Assembly (NCBI GenBank): GCA_017303795.1
Contig: JAFLBR010000005.1
Span: 124,001-188,000 of the forward strand
Length of the DNA stretch: 64,000 nt
Origin: Cytophagales bacterium
GTDB taxonomy: Bacteria > Bacteroidota > Bacteroidia > Cytophagales > Cyclobacteriaceae
Direction of reading: 5' to 3'
In this document: piece by piece, positions 16,918-25,498 of the stretch
How the letters are laid out: the number at the start of each line of letters is the position of its first letter
Numbering within the stretch: the stretch's first letter is position 1
The notes under the pieces: generated by a model
Told to the model about the DNA's origin: nothing
Database searches by the model: none
What the model saw: the letters and a program-made list of their open reading frames with translations, nothing else
Made by a program: the position numbers and the translations under genes

Positions 16918-17496
16918 TTACTTTGTAAGTAATACCAACTTTACAGTCATATCCACATCATCGTAGACAAGCTTGTCGCCCAGATTTTCGAAAAACGATT
17001 GTGACCCAAACTTGACATCATACTTACTTCGGTCAAACACCAATATAGCTTCGGCAATAGTTTGAGTACTCATCGCATTGATTTTTGCTGTAAACGTAAT
17101 GGGATTTGCTTTGTCCTTTATAGTGAGATCTCCGGTTACTAGGTATTCAGTTGCTGATTTGTACTCAACCCTAGTGATGATGAATGATGACTTTGGAAAC
17201 CGTGTCACGGAAAAGAAGTCTTCAGACTTCAAATGATCTACCAACCGCTTGTTTGATTTATCATCGGTAATGTCCACACACGTAATGCTGGCCATGTCCA
17301 TTTCAAAAGTACCACCTACCAATTTGTTTTTATTGAATGTAAGGTGACCAGAAGACAGTTGTATGTTACCATAATGTTCACCACCTAATTTTTTACCTGT
17401 CCATTCTATTTTGCTTTGCTTTAGATCAATGTCGGTTTTTTGTGCCTCCACAGAAAAAGACAACAAGGCAAGCAGGGAAATCAATACAAATTTCAT
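16918..17496 (-). CDS. YceI-family periplasmic lipid-binding protein
   Basis: The open frame reaches 17583, but the ATG at 17496 gives a clean Sec signal (MKFVLISLLALLSFSVEAQ) and a 192-residue protein. The rest is a YceI barrel: SKIEWTGKKLGGEHYGNI, FEMDMASITCVDI, LKSEDFFSVTRFPKSSF and YLVTGDLTIKDK are all family landmarks. YceI proteins bind isoprenoid-like lipids in the periplasm. It begins 5 bases after the DUF2911 gene and is probably co-expressed with it. Confidence 0.9.
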   Translation of the reverse strand: MKFVLISLLALLSFSVEAQKTDIDLKQSKIEWTGKKLGGEHYGNIQLSSGHLTFNKNKLVGGTFEMDMASITCVDITDDKSNKRLVDHLKSEDFFSVTRFPKSSFIITRVEYKSATEYLVTGDLTIKDKANPITFTAKINAMSTQTIAEAILVFDRSKYDVKFGSQSFFENLGDKLVYDDVDMTVKLVLLTK

Positions 17497-17500
17497 CGTT

Positions 17501-18355
17501 CTACTTTTTAGATTTAGTTGCCCACTCAGCACGCAGTTTTTCGTTCGCTGCAATAACCTGATCAAGTTTCTTCGTTGTGGCAAGGTCGGTAGATGCTTTC
17601 AATGTTTTAAGAGCTAAAGTGTAGTCATTCATAGCGGCTTCAATCTTTGCCTGCAGTTGAAGATACGCGGCATCCTGCGCTTTGTTGTTGGCTATTTGTA
17701 TCCAGGCATACGCCTGCTTCAAATCTTTATTGTTGTTGAAGTAGTAGGAGCTGGATTGAAAGAAAAGACTTGCACGATCTTCTTTCTTTACGTTGATCCT
17801 ATCATTAATTTCAGCCATCACCTTTTCATCCACATTCATTTTGATGGTGAGTTTCACTTGGGTGTTCTCCCATAGCAAAAACAATCCGGCTTCGTCTTTC
17901 GAAAGATCATTTACTTCAATGGTAAAGGTCTCATAATAGCGAGCAGATTTTTCCGGCTTGACTGCAAAACGCACGAGGTCTTGCTCTTGTGTATAATCGG
18001 AAGTGCCATGCATTTCAGCAATCTTGTTGATTATGATTGTCCACTCACTTTGATTGGGAATGGTGAAGAGAGAATACGTGCCAGCAGGGATGTCGTTGCC
18101 GTTTAATTTTACAGCTTCCGAAAATCGAATGGTGGTGGCATCATGCGCACCAGTGCGCCACATCTGACCGTACGGTTCAAGCCCCCCGAAGATTACCCTG
18201 CCGCGAGAACTTGGGCGGGAATATTTTACCTCTACTTCTCCAAAGCCAATCTGCTGCTTAAACTCGGCATCCGGACTGGCCGGTGGGATATTAAGTTGTG
18301 CCTGGGCTGACCCCACGAGGCTTACTAATAAGACTACTATTGTTATTCGTTTCAT
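17501..18355 (-). CDS. Exported DUF2911 protein
   Basis: Started at the ATG at 18355, which begins a Sec signal (MKRITIVVLLVSLVGSAQAQ); the open frame to 18403 adds residues of no signal character. Residues about 22-175 are DUF2911, with VKYSRPSSRGRVIFGGLEPY and WRTGAHDATTIRFSEAV. The C-terminal 100 residues look helical and repeat-like (AYAWIQIANNKAQDAAYL). The function of DUF2911 is unknown, and it is common in Bacteroidota envelopes. Confidence 0.85.
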   Translation of the reverse strand: MKRITIVVLLVSLVGSAQAQLNIPPASPDAEFKQQIGFGEVEVKYSRPSSRGRVIFGGLEPYGQMWRTGAHDATTIRFSEAVKLNGNDIPAGTYSLFTIPNQSEWTIIINKIAEMHGTSDYTQEQDLVRFAVKPEKSARYYETFTIEVNDLSKDEAGLFLLWENTQVKLTIKMNVDEKVMAEINDRINVKKEDRASLFFQSSSYYFNNNKDLKQAYAWIQIANNKAQDAAYLQLQAKIEAAMNDYTLALKTLKASTDLATTKKLDQVIAANEKLRAEWATKSKK

Positions 18356-18399
18356 ATTGATTATACTTTTATTTAAACACGATAGTTGGAATTCAGGGA

Positions 18400-19605
18400 T
18401 CACATACTAAGGGAGGCTAACTTTATTGACTTTTCTTTCGAATCGGTCCAGGCGAATATGAGTTTGTCACCCGACTTTGTCATTTGCGGAAAGCCGCTGG
18501 AACGTGACTCGGATGATGCGGCTATGGTAACCGATTGCTCCTTTGTTCCATCACTTCGAACTTTGACCGCCTTGATTTCTGTTCCCTCCATCCAGCTAAC
18601 TATAGCAGTCTGCTCGTCCAGCAACACAATATCAACGCGGCCTATCGGACTACCCTCATCCACGCGAATTGCATTTCCAAAAGTCTCCCCGCCATCATGA
18701 GAAAACATCACATTCACCTTAGCGGTATCCGAAGCCATGGTAAACCAAGCAGTGGTAAGCGTATTTCCGATGGCCGAAACCCTCGGGCCATTTACCGGGC
18801 AGCCCGCAATTTTCCAATTGTCGTTGTTGATGCTTTGGGGTGCAGTCCACTCACCATTCACTAAACGTACTATCGACATATCGCGAATCTCTTCATCTGA
18901 ACGGTCGCGATAAATCACTACCGGGCCGGCAGATGTGATGGCAGCGCTTGTCTGGCAGCAATCGCACGTTCTTCTATCGAGCTCCCACTCATGAAGTTTA
19001 TTTCCATTTGCATCAAGCACAGCCGCCCGCAGGCTCATCTCACCATGATGATCATGATCCATATTTTCCATTCCCTCCATCACCGTGTTGCGACCGTCAA
19101 GCCACGTAACAAAAAACTTGTCGTCATACGGCACCAGCGAAACAAAGCCATGCTCTGCCTGCTTACCATCATCGTGCAGAATTTTAGGATTTGCCCAAGT
19201 GGTGTTCATTGTCTCGGAGGTAGTGAACTTTACATCATATGTAAATTTTCCGTCCGCGCTTCTATCCAGAAAATGAGCGATGAACCCGTTTTGGTTTCTC
19301 GCCATCATGGGATAGTCCGCCCAATTCACAAACCAAGAGTTGCCTGAGGCAATGGTTATCGGTGTTGTCCATTTGTTCCCGTCAAGACTTGCAAGCTTGA
19401 ATGTCGATTCCTTTTCCTTTTTTTCAATCCATGAAAGATAGACGATGCTGTCCTGATAGGTGAACAAGAAAGGTTCAGCACTTTCTGCCTGAGCCGGAGA
19501 TTCGAGTTGACTTACGATGGCTTGCTGTTTAGCTTCTTCCGTTTTGATTGAGCACGATGACAACAGCGCGATTAATACGACAAAAAGAGATAGGGTATTC
19601 TTCAT
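18400..19605 (-). CDS. Sialidase-like (BNR) beta-propeller lipoprotein with CxCC cluster
   Basis: A 401-residue lipoprotein (lipobox LLSSC near residue 18). The body has BNR/sialidase-type propeller repeats (for example VMFSHDGGETFGNAIRVDEG). It is unlikely to be a sialidase. A Cys cluster, RRTCDCCQT, and a stretch MEGMENMDHDHHGEM nearby look suited to copper binding. It overlaps the stop/start of the upstream TlpA gene by four bases. A role as an outer-envelope copper sink or delivery protein is inference. Confidence 0.7.
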   Translation of the reverse strand: MKNTLSLFVVLIALLSSCSIKTEEAKQQAIVSQLESPAQAESAEPFLFTYQDSIVYLSWIEKKEKESTFKLASLDGNKWTTPITIASGNSWFVNWADYPMMARNQNGFIAHFLDRSADGKFTYDVKFTTSETMNTTWANPKILHDDGKQAEHGFVSLVPYDDKFFVTWLDGRNTVMEGMENMDHDHHGEMSLRAAVLDANGNKLHEWELDRRTCDCCQTSAAITSAGPVVIYRDRSDEEIRDMSIVRLVNGEWTAPQSINNDNWKIAGCPVNGPRVSAIGNTLTTAWFTMASDTAKVNVMFSHDGGETFGNAIRVDEGSPIGRVDIVLLDEQTAIVSWMEGTEIKAVKVRSDGTKEQSVTIAASSESRSSGFPQMTKSGDKLIFAWTDSKEKSIKLASLSM

Positions 19606-20114
19606 GGGTTTATGATTTTAGTAATGAGTTCAATGTTTACTGGTTCGTTCCACATGCGGCTGCCTGTTTCTGAGAATTTCAACCTACCATCAGCATCAAA
19701 AATAAACGTAGTGGGTAAGGCCTGGATTTTTAGTTCTTCCATGTTGTTCAATTGCACGTACCGGAAGCTGTAATCGTGATTTTTTGAAAAGCGTTCGATT
19801 TGGTCGGGCTCTTCGTTGGAGGCAAGTAAAAATATTACGTCTTTGTCTTTCATCATTGCTTGTGTTTTTTCAATAGACGGCATTTCTTTAATGCAGGGAC
19901 CGCACCAGGTTGCCCAGAAGTTTATAAAGACTACTTTACCCTCGAATTCATCCGTGTCAATACGCTGCCCGGTGAGAGTTGAAAGCTTTACATCTTCAAG
20001 GCTAATGATGCCAGTATTCTCCTTCTTCGAACTGCAACTCGAAAAGCAAAATGCAAATACCATTAAAGCAATAGAGCCGCACTGCATTCGCGTTATGTTT
20101 TTATTTTTAATCAT
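19602..20114 (-). CDS. TlpA/ResA-type thioredoxin lipoprotein
   Basis: A 170-residue protein with a lipoprotein signal (FCFSSC, about residue 27) and a thioredoxin fold with the WCGPC active site in VVFINFWATWCGPCIKEMP and the cis-Pro segment LPTTFIFD. It works in the periplasm as a thiol reductant, typically for cytochrome c or copper-site maturation. Its ATG overlaps the methyltransferase stop and its own stop overlaps the propeller lipoprotein start (ATGA at both joints), so three genes are tightly coupled. Confidence 0.88.
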   Translation of the reverse strand: MIKNKNITRMQCGSIALMVFAFCFSSCSSKKENTGIISLEDVKLSTLTGQRIDTDEFEGKVVFINFWATWCGPCIKEMPSIEKTQAMMKDKDVIFLLASNEEPDQIERFSKNHDYSFRYVQLNNMEELKIQALPTTFIFDADGRLKFSETGSRMWNEPVNIELITKIINP

Positions 20115-20740
20115 AGTATAGGAATTGAGGTTCGCTGAAAACTACAGAAGACAAAATTCTGCAGGGTGTTGAATGGGGTGGTGTGCGTTTCTTCCTTGCA
20201 CTTTATCCGCCTGAAATCTTTTTCAAATAATGCAGACATAGAGGTCTCCGTATATTGCCTTATCTCCAAGCCACTGCATTTGCCGGGGCCTTTGTCGGAA
20301 AAGGTACCGAGCACCAAATGCCCACCAGGTTTTATAGCCTGCTTCACAATGGCGAGGTATTTTATGATTTGGATCTCGGTGGTGAGAAAGTGGAAGGCAG
20401 CCCGGTCGTGCCAAAAATCATAAGAGCGTTGTGGAATAAAGTCAACGATGTCTTTTTCAATCCAGAGAATGGATGCTGCCTTTTCTCCTAACCTCGCTTT
20501 CGCACGTTCAATGGAATTGGCTGAAATATCAAGCACCGTAATATCGGAATAGCCTAACTCGAGCAATGCATCTACCAAATGACTATCGCCACCACCGATG
20601 TCTATGATGCTTGCGGTCTTCGGTAACTTAAACAGACTGATGAAGTCAACCGATGTCTGTGGATATGATTGAAACCAACTGAAGTCGGACTCTGCCTTGG
20701 TCTCATAAATTTTTTCCCAATGTGCTTTTTGCGAATTCAT
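20111..20740 (-). CDS. Class I SAM-dependent methyltransferase (WHDRA type)
   Basis: A 209-residue cytoplasmic enzyme. The SAM-binding glycine loop is IIDIGGGDSHLVDALL (about 45-60). It also has FWHDRAAFHFL and GPGKCSGLEIRQY, motifs of a methyltransferase subfamily with a conserved Cys. The substrate is unknown. Translation is coupled to the TlpA gene by a four-base overlap, which puts a cytosolic methyltransferase in a copper-envelope operon. Confidence 0.8.
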   Translation of the reverse strand: MNSQKAHWEKIYETKAESDFSWFQSYPQTSVDFISLFKLPKTASIIDIGGGDSHLVDALLELGYSDITVLDISANSIERAKARLGEKAASILWIEKDIVDFIPQRSYDFWHDRAAFHFLTTEIQIIKYLAIVKQAIKPGGHLVLGTFSDKGPGKCSGLEIRQYTETSMSALFEKDFRRIKCKEETHTTPFNTLQNFVFCSFQRTSIPIL

Positions 20741-20779
20741 AGACTTATTGTTTGCAATTAATCATTGTTAGAATCTATC

Positions 20780-23167
20780 TTACCATACCATTGTTAATCC
20801 CGCACCATATTTATAATCTGAATCGTAAGACGCGTGAATGTAAAACCGTTTACCAATGTTATAGTCAAAATCAATGTTGTACTCCCAATCCGAATTGCCC
20901 ACCAGGCTTAATCTCAATCGCCTTGTTATAGGCATATCGTTTCGCGAAAGCTGAAACCGAACATTTCCCCGGTGGTCAACTCGTAACTCAGATTGCACAA
21001 ACATGGGTAACAAGTAGCGCATACCCAACACGCCAACCTTGCGGTCAATCTGCTTTCCGTTTTCAGTCACCTGAAATGTATTTCGGATATCTGCACCTAC
21101 ATAAGCTGAAAGAAATTGTCGTTTATCCAAAAAACGTTGGTAGTCGGGTTGAAACTCGTATTGATTCTTGTAGCTCACGCGATAGGTAGTGCCGAGAATT
21201 CCACGGTTACCAACAATGTTTGCAAATCCAAACACGGCATCCGTTGCAATTTTTGTCTGACCCCAGAAGTACAGCATCCGGTCTTCCTTATATACTTTCT
21301 GTTGGTCTTTAGGAGTGAGCTGCGTGTTAGGTGGCGAGTTTTCATAGCTTACCACACGGGCCATACCGGCCATCATGTGATAGAGAATATGGCAATGAAA
21401 GAACCAGTCTTTTTCTTCGTTGGCATAGAACTCAATGGTAACGGTTTCCATTGGGGCGATGTCGAAGGTGTGTTTCAGGGGCGAGTACTCACCTTGCGCA
21501 TTTAGGAACCGAAAGAAATGGCCGTGCAAATGCAGCGGATGGCGCATCATGGTGTTGTTCACTAAAATCATGCGCACATTTTCTCCTTTGCGTATCACTA
21601 TTTTATCGGATTGCGAAAGTGTTTTATTGTCGAACGACCACACATAGCGAATCATGTTGCCGGTAAGGCTTAGTTTGATTTCGCGCATGGAGAGTTTATC
21701 GTTCAAGACTGTTGGCGTTGGTGAGCGGAGCATGTCGTAGGCTAAGGTGACTTCGCTTTGATCGCCCATGTTGATACTGCCCATTTCCATTTTCGACATA
21801 TCCATGTTGCTCATCGCAGTGTCTTGCCTGTTCATGCTATTCCCGCCTGACGGACGGGCAGGCATGTTCATTTCTTTCATGGATGTGGTATCCATTTCCA
21901 TCATGGAAGTGTCCATAGGCATTTCTTTCATAGTAGTGTCTGTCCTCATATCCATGTTCTCTGTCTTCATATTGCGCATGTCATGGCCTTGGTGTTCGCC
22001 TTCCATTTTCATTCCCTTCATTGTGCTCCCGCCTGACGGACGGGCAGGCATGTCCATACCCACCATGTTGCCCATGTCGTTCATTTCGTGCAGCATGGCA
22101 AAATAGTTGAGCTTGGGTAGTGTAGGTGCGTTCATCTTCATGCCGTTTCCAAAATAAATCGAAGCATAGCCTGAAATATCCTGTGCAGTGGCGCGGAATT
22201 CGTAGGCCATACCATCGTCCGGAATTTTTATTTCCACATCGTATGTTTCTGCAATGGCAACAAGAATCTTATCAACTTCCACAGGCAGAACAGCTATACC
22301 ATCGGCTGCTACCACTTTCATTTTGCCACCAGCATATTGCGCCCATTGGTATGTCGATGCACTGCCGTTGATGATACGAAGGCGCAGCGAATCGCCCGGC
22401 TTCACATTGGCAAAAACTTCATCTGATTTCCCGTTGATGAATATGCGGTTGTAATACACATCCGAAACGTCCATGGCGGGCATACGCATCCACTCGGTTT
22501 TGGCGCGGTCTTTCAGGTAGCCTTTGGCCAGCGCCTCGCCCCAGCTTTGAACCGATTTTTTTTTGATGGCATAGTAATCGAGTCCGCGCTTCAAATTGCG
22601 TAACACTTCATGCGGGTTTTCGTCAGTCCAGTCGCTGAGCATGATCACATGCTCTTTCATACTCATTGATTCGTTCCACCCGCGCGGATGAATGACAATC
22701 GAGCCATAGATACCAGATTGTTCCTGTAGCATAGTGTGCGAGTGGTACCAGTATGTACCGGTTTGAATAAGTGGAAATTTGAATGTATGCGTCTGGCCTG
22801 CTTTAATGGGCGCGGTAGTGAGGTAGGGTACACCGTCTTCTTCATTTGGCAGCAACAAGCCGTGCCAGTGAATAGATGTTTCTTCGTTCTTAAGTTTGTT
22901 GTGCACACGAATGATGGCTGTATCGCCCTCGTTGAAGTGCAGCACCGGCCCCGGTATGCCTTCGTTTATAGCCATACCCATTCGTGACTTGCCGGTATAG
23001 TTTACCATCAAGTGGTCGATGTAAAGATCATACTCTACACGTTTGCCCAATGCAGTGGATTCCGCATTGTGCATGTTGTTATGCTGAGCCAGCAAAGGCA
23101 TGTATGCTGCAACGGTAAGCAGCATACAGACCCCTATGGATAAAAGATTTAAATTTTTAGTGATCAT
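20780..23167 (-). CDS. CopA-type multicopper oxidase with Met-rich insert and fused C-terminal beta domain
   Basis: A 795-residue exported protein (signal about 1-28). Copper ligands of the oxidase appear in HWHG (100-103), YWYHSH (139-144), HPLHLHGHFF (about 543-552) and FHCHILYHMMAGM (about 587-599). Residues about 360-460 form an insert very rich in Met, Asp and His (MDMRTDTTMKEMPMDTSMME and similar) that may load Cu(I). After the oxidase, about 170 further residues are rich in alternating aromatic/polar strands and end in AGLTMVW, resembling a small outer-membrane barrel or CopB-like domain. The expected role is periplasmic Cu(I) oxidation. Confidence 0.85.
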   Translation of the reverse strand: MITKNLNLLSIGVCMLLTVAAYMPLLAQHNNMHNAESTALGKRVEYDLYIDHLMVNYTGKSRMGMAINEGIPGPVLHFNEGDTAIIRVHNKLKNEETSIHWHGLLLPNEEDGVPYLTTAPIKAGQTHTFKFPLIQTGTYWYHSHTMLQEQSGIYGSIVIHPRGWNESMSMKEHVIMLSDWTDENPHEVLRNLKRGLDYYAIKKKSVQSWGEALAKGYLKDRAKTEWMRMPAMDVSDVYYNRIFINGKSDEVFANVKPGDSLRLRIINGSASTYQWAQYAGGKMKVVAADGIAVLPVEVDKILVAIAETYDVEIKIPDDGMAYEFRATAQDISGYASIYFGNGMKMNAPTLPKLNYFAMLHEMNDMGNMVGMDMPARPSGGSTMKGMKMEGEHQGHDMRNMKTENMDMRTDTTMKEMPMDTSMMEMDTTSMKEMNMPARPSGGNSMNRQDTAMSNMDMSKMEMGSINMGDQSEVTLAYDMLRSPTPTVLNDKLSMREIKLSLTGNMIRYVWSFDNKTLSQSDKIVIRKGENVRMILVNNTMMRHPLHLHGHFFRFLNAQGEYSPLKHTFDIAPMETVTIEFYANEEKDWFFHCHILYHMMAGMARVVSYENSPPNTQLTPKDQQKVYKEDRMLYFWGQTKIATDAVFGFANIVGNRGILGTTYRVSYKNQYEFQPDYQRFLDKRQFLSAYVGADIRNTFQVTENGKQIDRKVGVLGMRYLLPMFVQSELRVDHRGNVRFQLSRNDMPITRRLRLSLVGNSDWEYNIDFDYNIGKRFYIHASYDSDYKYGAGLTMVW
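21841..21866. repeat. REP-like 26-bp element inside the oxidase gene, copy 1
   Basis: A 26-base sequence identical to 22027-22052. Its core GCCTG-N8-CAGGC is an interrupted palindrome like repeated palindromes scattered in Bacteroidota genomes. On the coding strand it reads MPARPSGG within the Met-rich insert. Confidence 0.55.
22027..22052. repeat. REP-like 26-bp element inside the oxidase gene, copy 2
   Basis: Identical over 26 bases to 21841-21866, and it keeps the oxidase reading frame (MPARPSGG again). The flanking bases differ beyond the repeat. The pair could come from element insertion or from duplication within the Met-rich segment. Confidence 0.55.
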
Positions 23168-23813
23168 GCTCCATTTCTAAATATTTTCCCTGGGGGCCTA
23201 TGCCTTCAATGTGTACCAACTGGGCACCATAATGACCGGCACGCGCCACACTGTAGGCCGAGACCGCAAGTACTATTGCAATTGTTGCTGCCGCCCATCG
23301 CATGTTTTTGAACAGAAACAAATTCAAGAGTTGTAAAATCAAGGCTACAATTCCGGAATTTACTGTCCAGTCGGCCCACCTATCGTGTTGTGCCAGCACC
23401 TGCTTGGCGTGTTCTGTTAAGCCGTGGGTATGCGGATGGAAATTCTTGCTGGCGAACCAGGCAGCCAATACACCTGCGAAAAGAATAGCTGTGATAATCC
23501 ATGAAATTTCCTTCTTCATAAAATACAGGTTGAGTAGTTGCATGGCTGCTGCAACAATAATCAGCACAATGGCGAAGTGCACGATTAGGGGATGGAGCGT
23601 AGGAAAATCTGCAAGGTCGGCTGTTACTTTCCTTTCGTCATGCGCCATGCCTTCGTCATGATGATGAACAGTGTCTCCGGCTACATGCTGTTGAGCCATT
23701 GCTATCGAGTCGGCTGTTTTAACAGAATCCTTCTTGTGCTTCTTGCCGCCATGTGCCAGGACTACTGGCAGTGAGGCAAAAAGAATTATAATACTTAAAA
23801 GAATAGTTTTCAT
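23157..23813 (-). CDS. DUF2231 membrane protein with His-rich periplasmic leader
   Basis: Started at the ATG at 23813, which gives a signal-like segment (MKTILLSIIILFASLPVVLA); the frame to 23903 adds nothing plausible. A His/Lys-rich stretch follows (HGGKKHKKDS, then HHHDEGMAHDE), then a four-helix DUF2231 domain opened by FPTLHPLIVHFAIVLI. The C-terminus ends in EMEHDH. DUF2231 proteins are predicted heme- or metal-related membrane proteins. Its end overlaps the oxidase start by 11 bases. Confidence 0.8.
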   Translation of the reverse strand: MKTILLSIIILFASLPVVLAHGGKKHKKDSVKTADSIAMAQQHVAGDTVHHHDEGMAHDERKVTADLADFPTLHPLIVHFAIVLIIVAAAMQLLNLYFMKKEISWIITAILFAGVLAAWFASKNFHPHTHGLTEHAKQVLAQHDRWADWTVNSGIVALILQLLNLFLFKNMRWAAATIAIVLAVSAYSVARAGHYGAQLVHIEGIGPQGKYLEMEHDH

Positions 23814-23824
23814 GATAAGTTGGT

Positions 23825-25090
23825 TTAGGTGTTTTGGTTTACAGTCTTTGCAATCTTCTCTAAAATGTGATGACTGTCTCCAAACTTGCAGAGGGCATCG
23901 CAATGCTCGCGCAGATCAGAGAATAGAATGTATTTGATTTGGATGTTAGAGTTTTTAATGGAGGGGCGATTAAGCTGCATCACCACCTCCTTTTCCCTAC
24001 TATTAGGCAGGATAATAAATAACGAAGTTTGATGATCAGTGAACGAAAAGGCCAGATCACTCAACCGCAGGATGCCTGAATAGATAGACGTGCTCTTTTC
24101 CACTTCAAATGCACAGACAGGCGTGTTGGTATTTTTTTCAAACCAGATAACATCTATCAATTGAACTGTAGAAAGCGTTTCCTTGTCAAGCGGAAGTTTC
24201 GGAAACTCGCTGAGACTAATAAACGAGAAGTTTACTTCGCCATAGCATTTTCCCCGATCGTTGGTGGCAGCTATAGAATCGTAACCTAGTGCTTTACCTA
24301 CCTTCAGCAGGTGATACTGCATTTCGGTATGCAGATCTTCTTCATGCTTTTCGCTCAATACTTCTTTATGACGCTTGTCGTATTGCTTTAGCAGTTTGGC
24401 TTTCTCCTCTTCTGATAAAACCTGTCCTTCGATGATGATGTTCTTAGAACCGATTTCAAATAGCAATCCTGCTATTGCTCCCAGGTCGTTTGACAACTGC
24501 GCCTTGTTATCGGCATTGGTTTTCATAATTACCTCACGCAGTTTCAGGTACTCAGGCCAACTTCCCAGTTTCTTATTATCGCGAACCAAATAATTGAAAC
24601 CATTTACGATAGCGGTATTAAAAGGTGGGATGATGGTGGGATGCAAAAAATAAAGAATACTTGCCACAGCCGGACCAAGTCCTTTAATTTTTAGTTCATT
24701 GAGTTTGATAATTTCACGGATGAGTTGCTCCTCCTTAGTTGCATACAAGCAGTTTTCTAAAAATTGCCCGAATGCTCTCTTGTTTTGTTGATTCTCGTAA
24801 ATGTCGGGTATGCGCATTTTTGGTTTCCAGTAAAAAGGATGCGCAGCGCCTTCAAACACCTGCTTTTGTTCCGTGATGGCGCTGAGCACAAACTCAAGCG
24901 ATGAACCCTTGAAGTCATTTCCAAACTTTTCATTTTTGATATCGTCAATCACCTGCAACACACCCCGCCTGATAGCGCGAAAAGCTTTCAGGCGTTCTTC
25001 GTTACCGACAAACCATGTGTTATAAACCGAAGCGGGGTCGTCTTTGTATTGGCGAATAATGCTATCGAAGAGTTTTTGTGTTTCCATCAT
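23825..25090 (-). CDS. Restriction-endonuclease-like protein with HhH motif
   Basis: A 421-residue cytoplasmic protein. A helix-hairpin-helix-like motif, IKGLGPAVASILYFLHP (about residues 133-149), suggests DNA binding. The C-terminal domain has a PD-(D/E)XK-like core: LIDVIWFEKNT with Asp near 311, then CAFEVEKSTSIYSGILRL with Glu/Lys near 326-329. Related proteins are annotated as type II restriction endonucleases or hypotheticals. No methyltransferase of restriction type lies next to it. It interrupts an otherwise copper-related operon, and its role there is unknown. Confidence 0.6.
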   Translation of the reverse strand: MMETQKLFDSIIRQYKDDPASVYNTWFVGNEERLKAFRAIRRGVLQVIDDIKNEKFGNDFKGSSLEFVLSAITEQKQVFEGAAHPFYWKPKMRIPDIYENQQNKRAFGQFLENCLYATKEEQLIREIIKLNELKIKGLGPAVASILYFLHPTIIPPFNTAIVNGFNYLVRDNKKLGSWPEYLKLREVIMKTNADNKAQLSNDLGAIAGLLFEIGSKNIIIEGQVLSEEEKAKLLKQYDKRHKEVLSEKHEEDLHTEMQYHLLKVGKALGYDSIAATNDRGKCYGEVNFSFISLSEFPKLPLDKETLSTVQLIDVIWFEKNTNTPVCAFEVEKSTSIYSGILRLSDLAFSFTDHQTSLFIILPNSREKEVVMQLNRPSIKNSNIQIKYILFSDLREHCDALCKFGDSHHILEKIAKTVNQNT

Positions 25091-25108
25091 GCAGGCTGGT
25101 TCGTTACA

Positions 25109-25498
25109 CTACTTCGACTTTACACGTGTCCATGTTTCTGAATCACTAATCCACCGAAAACCTTTATAGCCTGTTACCTTAAGGGTGTTCGCATCTTTCA
25201 ATACGAGATAACCTGATGACTTGTGGCCATGCCGGGGCTCAAACACAGTGCCGTTGTTCCATTCCTGTTCTTTTGCATCGAAAACAAAATCTGCAAGAAT
25301 TAGAGTGTTTAGCTGAGCAGATTGCTTACTATCTTTTATCCAAACGATTTTTCCAAAGTATTTTCCATGCTCTATGTAAATCGTTACACGGGCTTCACTG
25401 TTTTGGGTGAGCCACTCACCAACTATCGCCTCACCACTTTGAGCGAAAAGGTCGAAAGAAGCAACCGTTACTAAGGCAATCAAAAAATACTTTATCAT
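25109..25498 (-). CDS. Exported DUF2147 protein
   Basis: A 129-residue protein with a Sec signal (about 1-19) and a single DUF2147 domain: IVGEWLTQNSEARVTIYIEHG, YFGKIVWIKDS and GYKGFRWISDSETWTRV. DUF2147 is a small calycin-like beta barrel of unknown ligand found in the periplasm. Its ATG overlaps the stop of the upstream TRASH-like gene by four bases. Confidence 0.85.
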   Translation of the reverse strand: MIKYFLIALVTVASFDLFAQSGEAIVGEWLTQNSEARVTIYIEHGKYFGKIVWIKDSKQSAQLNTLILADFVFDAKEQEWNNGTVFEPRHGHKSSGYLVLKDANTLKVTGYKGFRWISDSETWTRVKSK

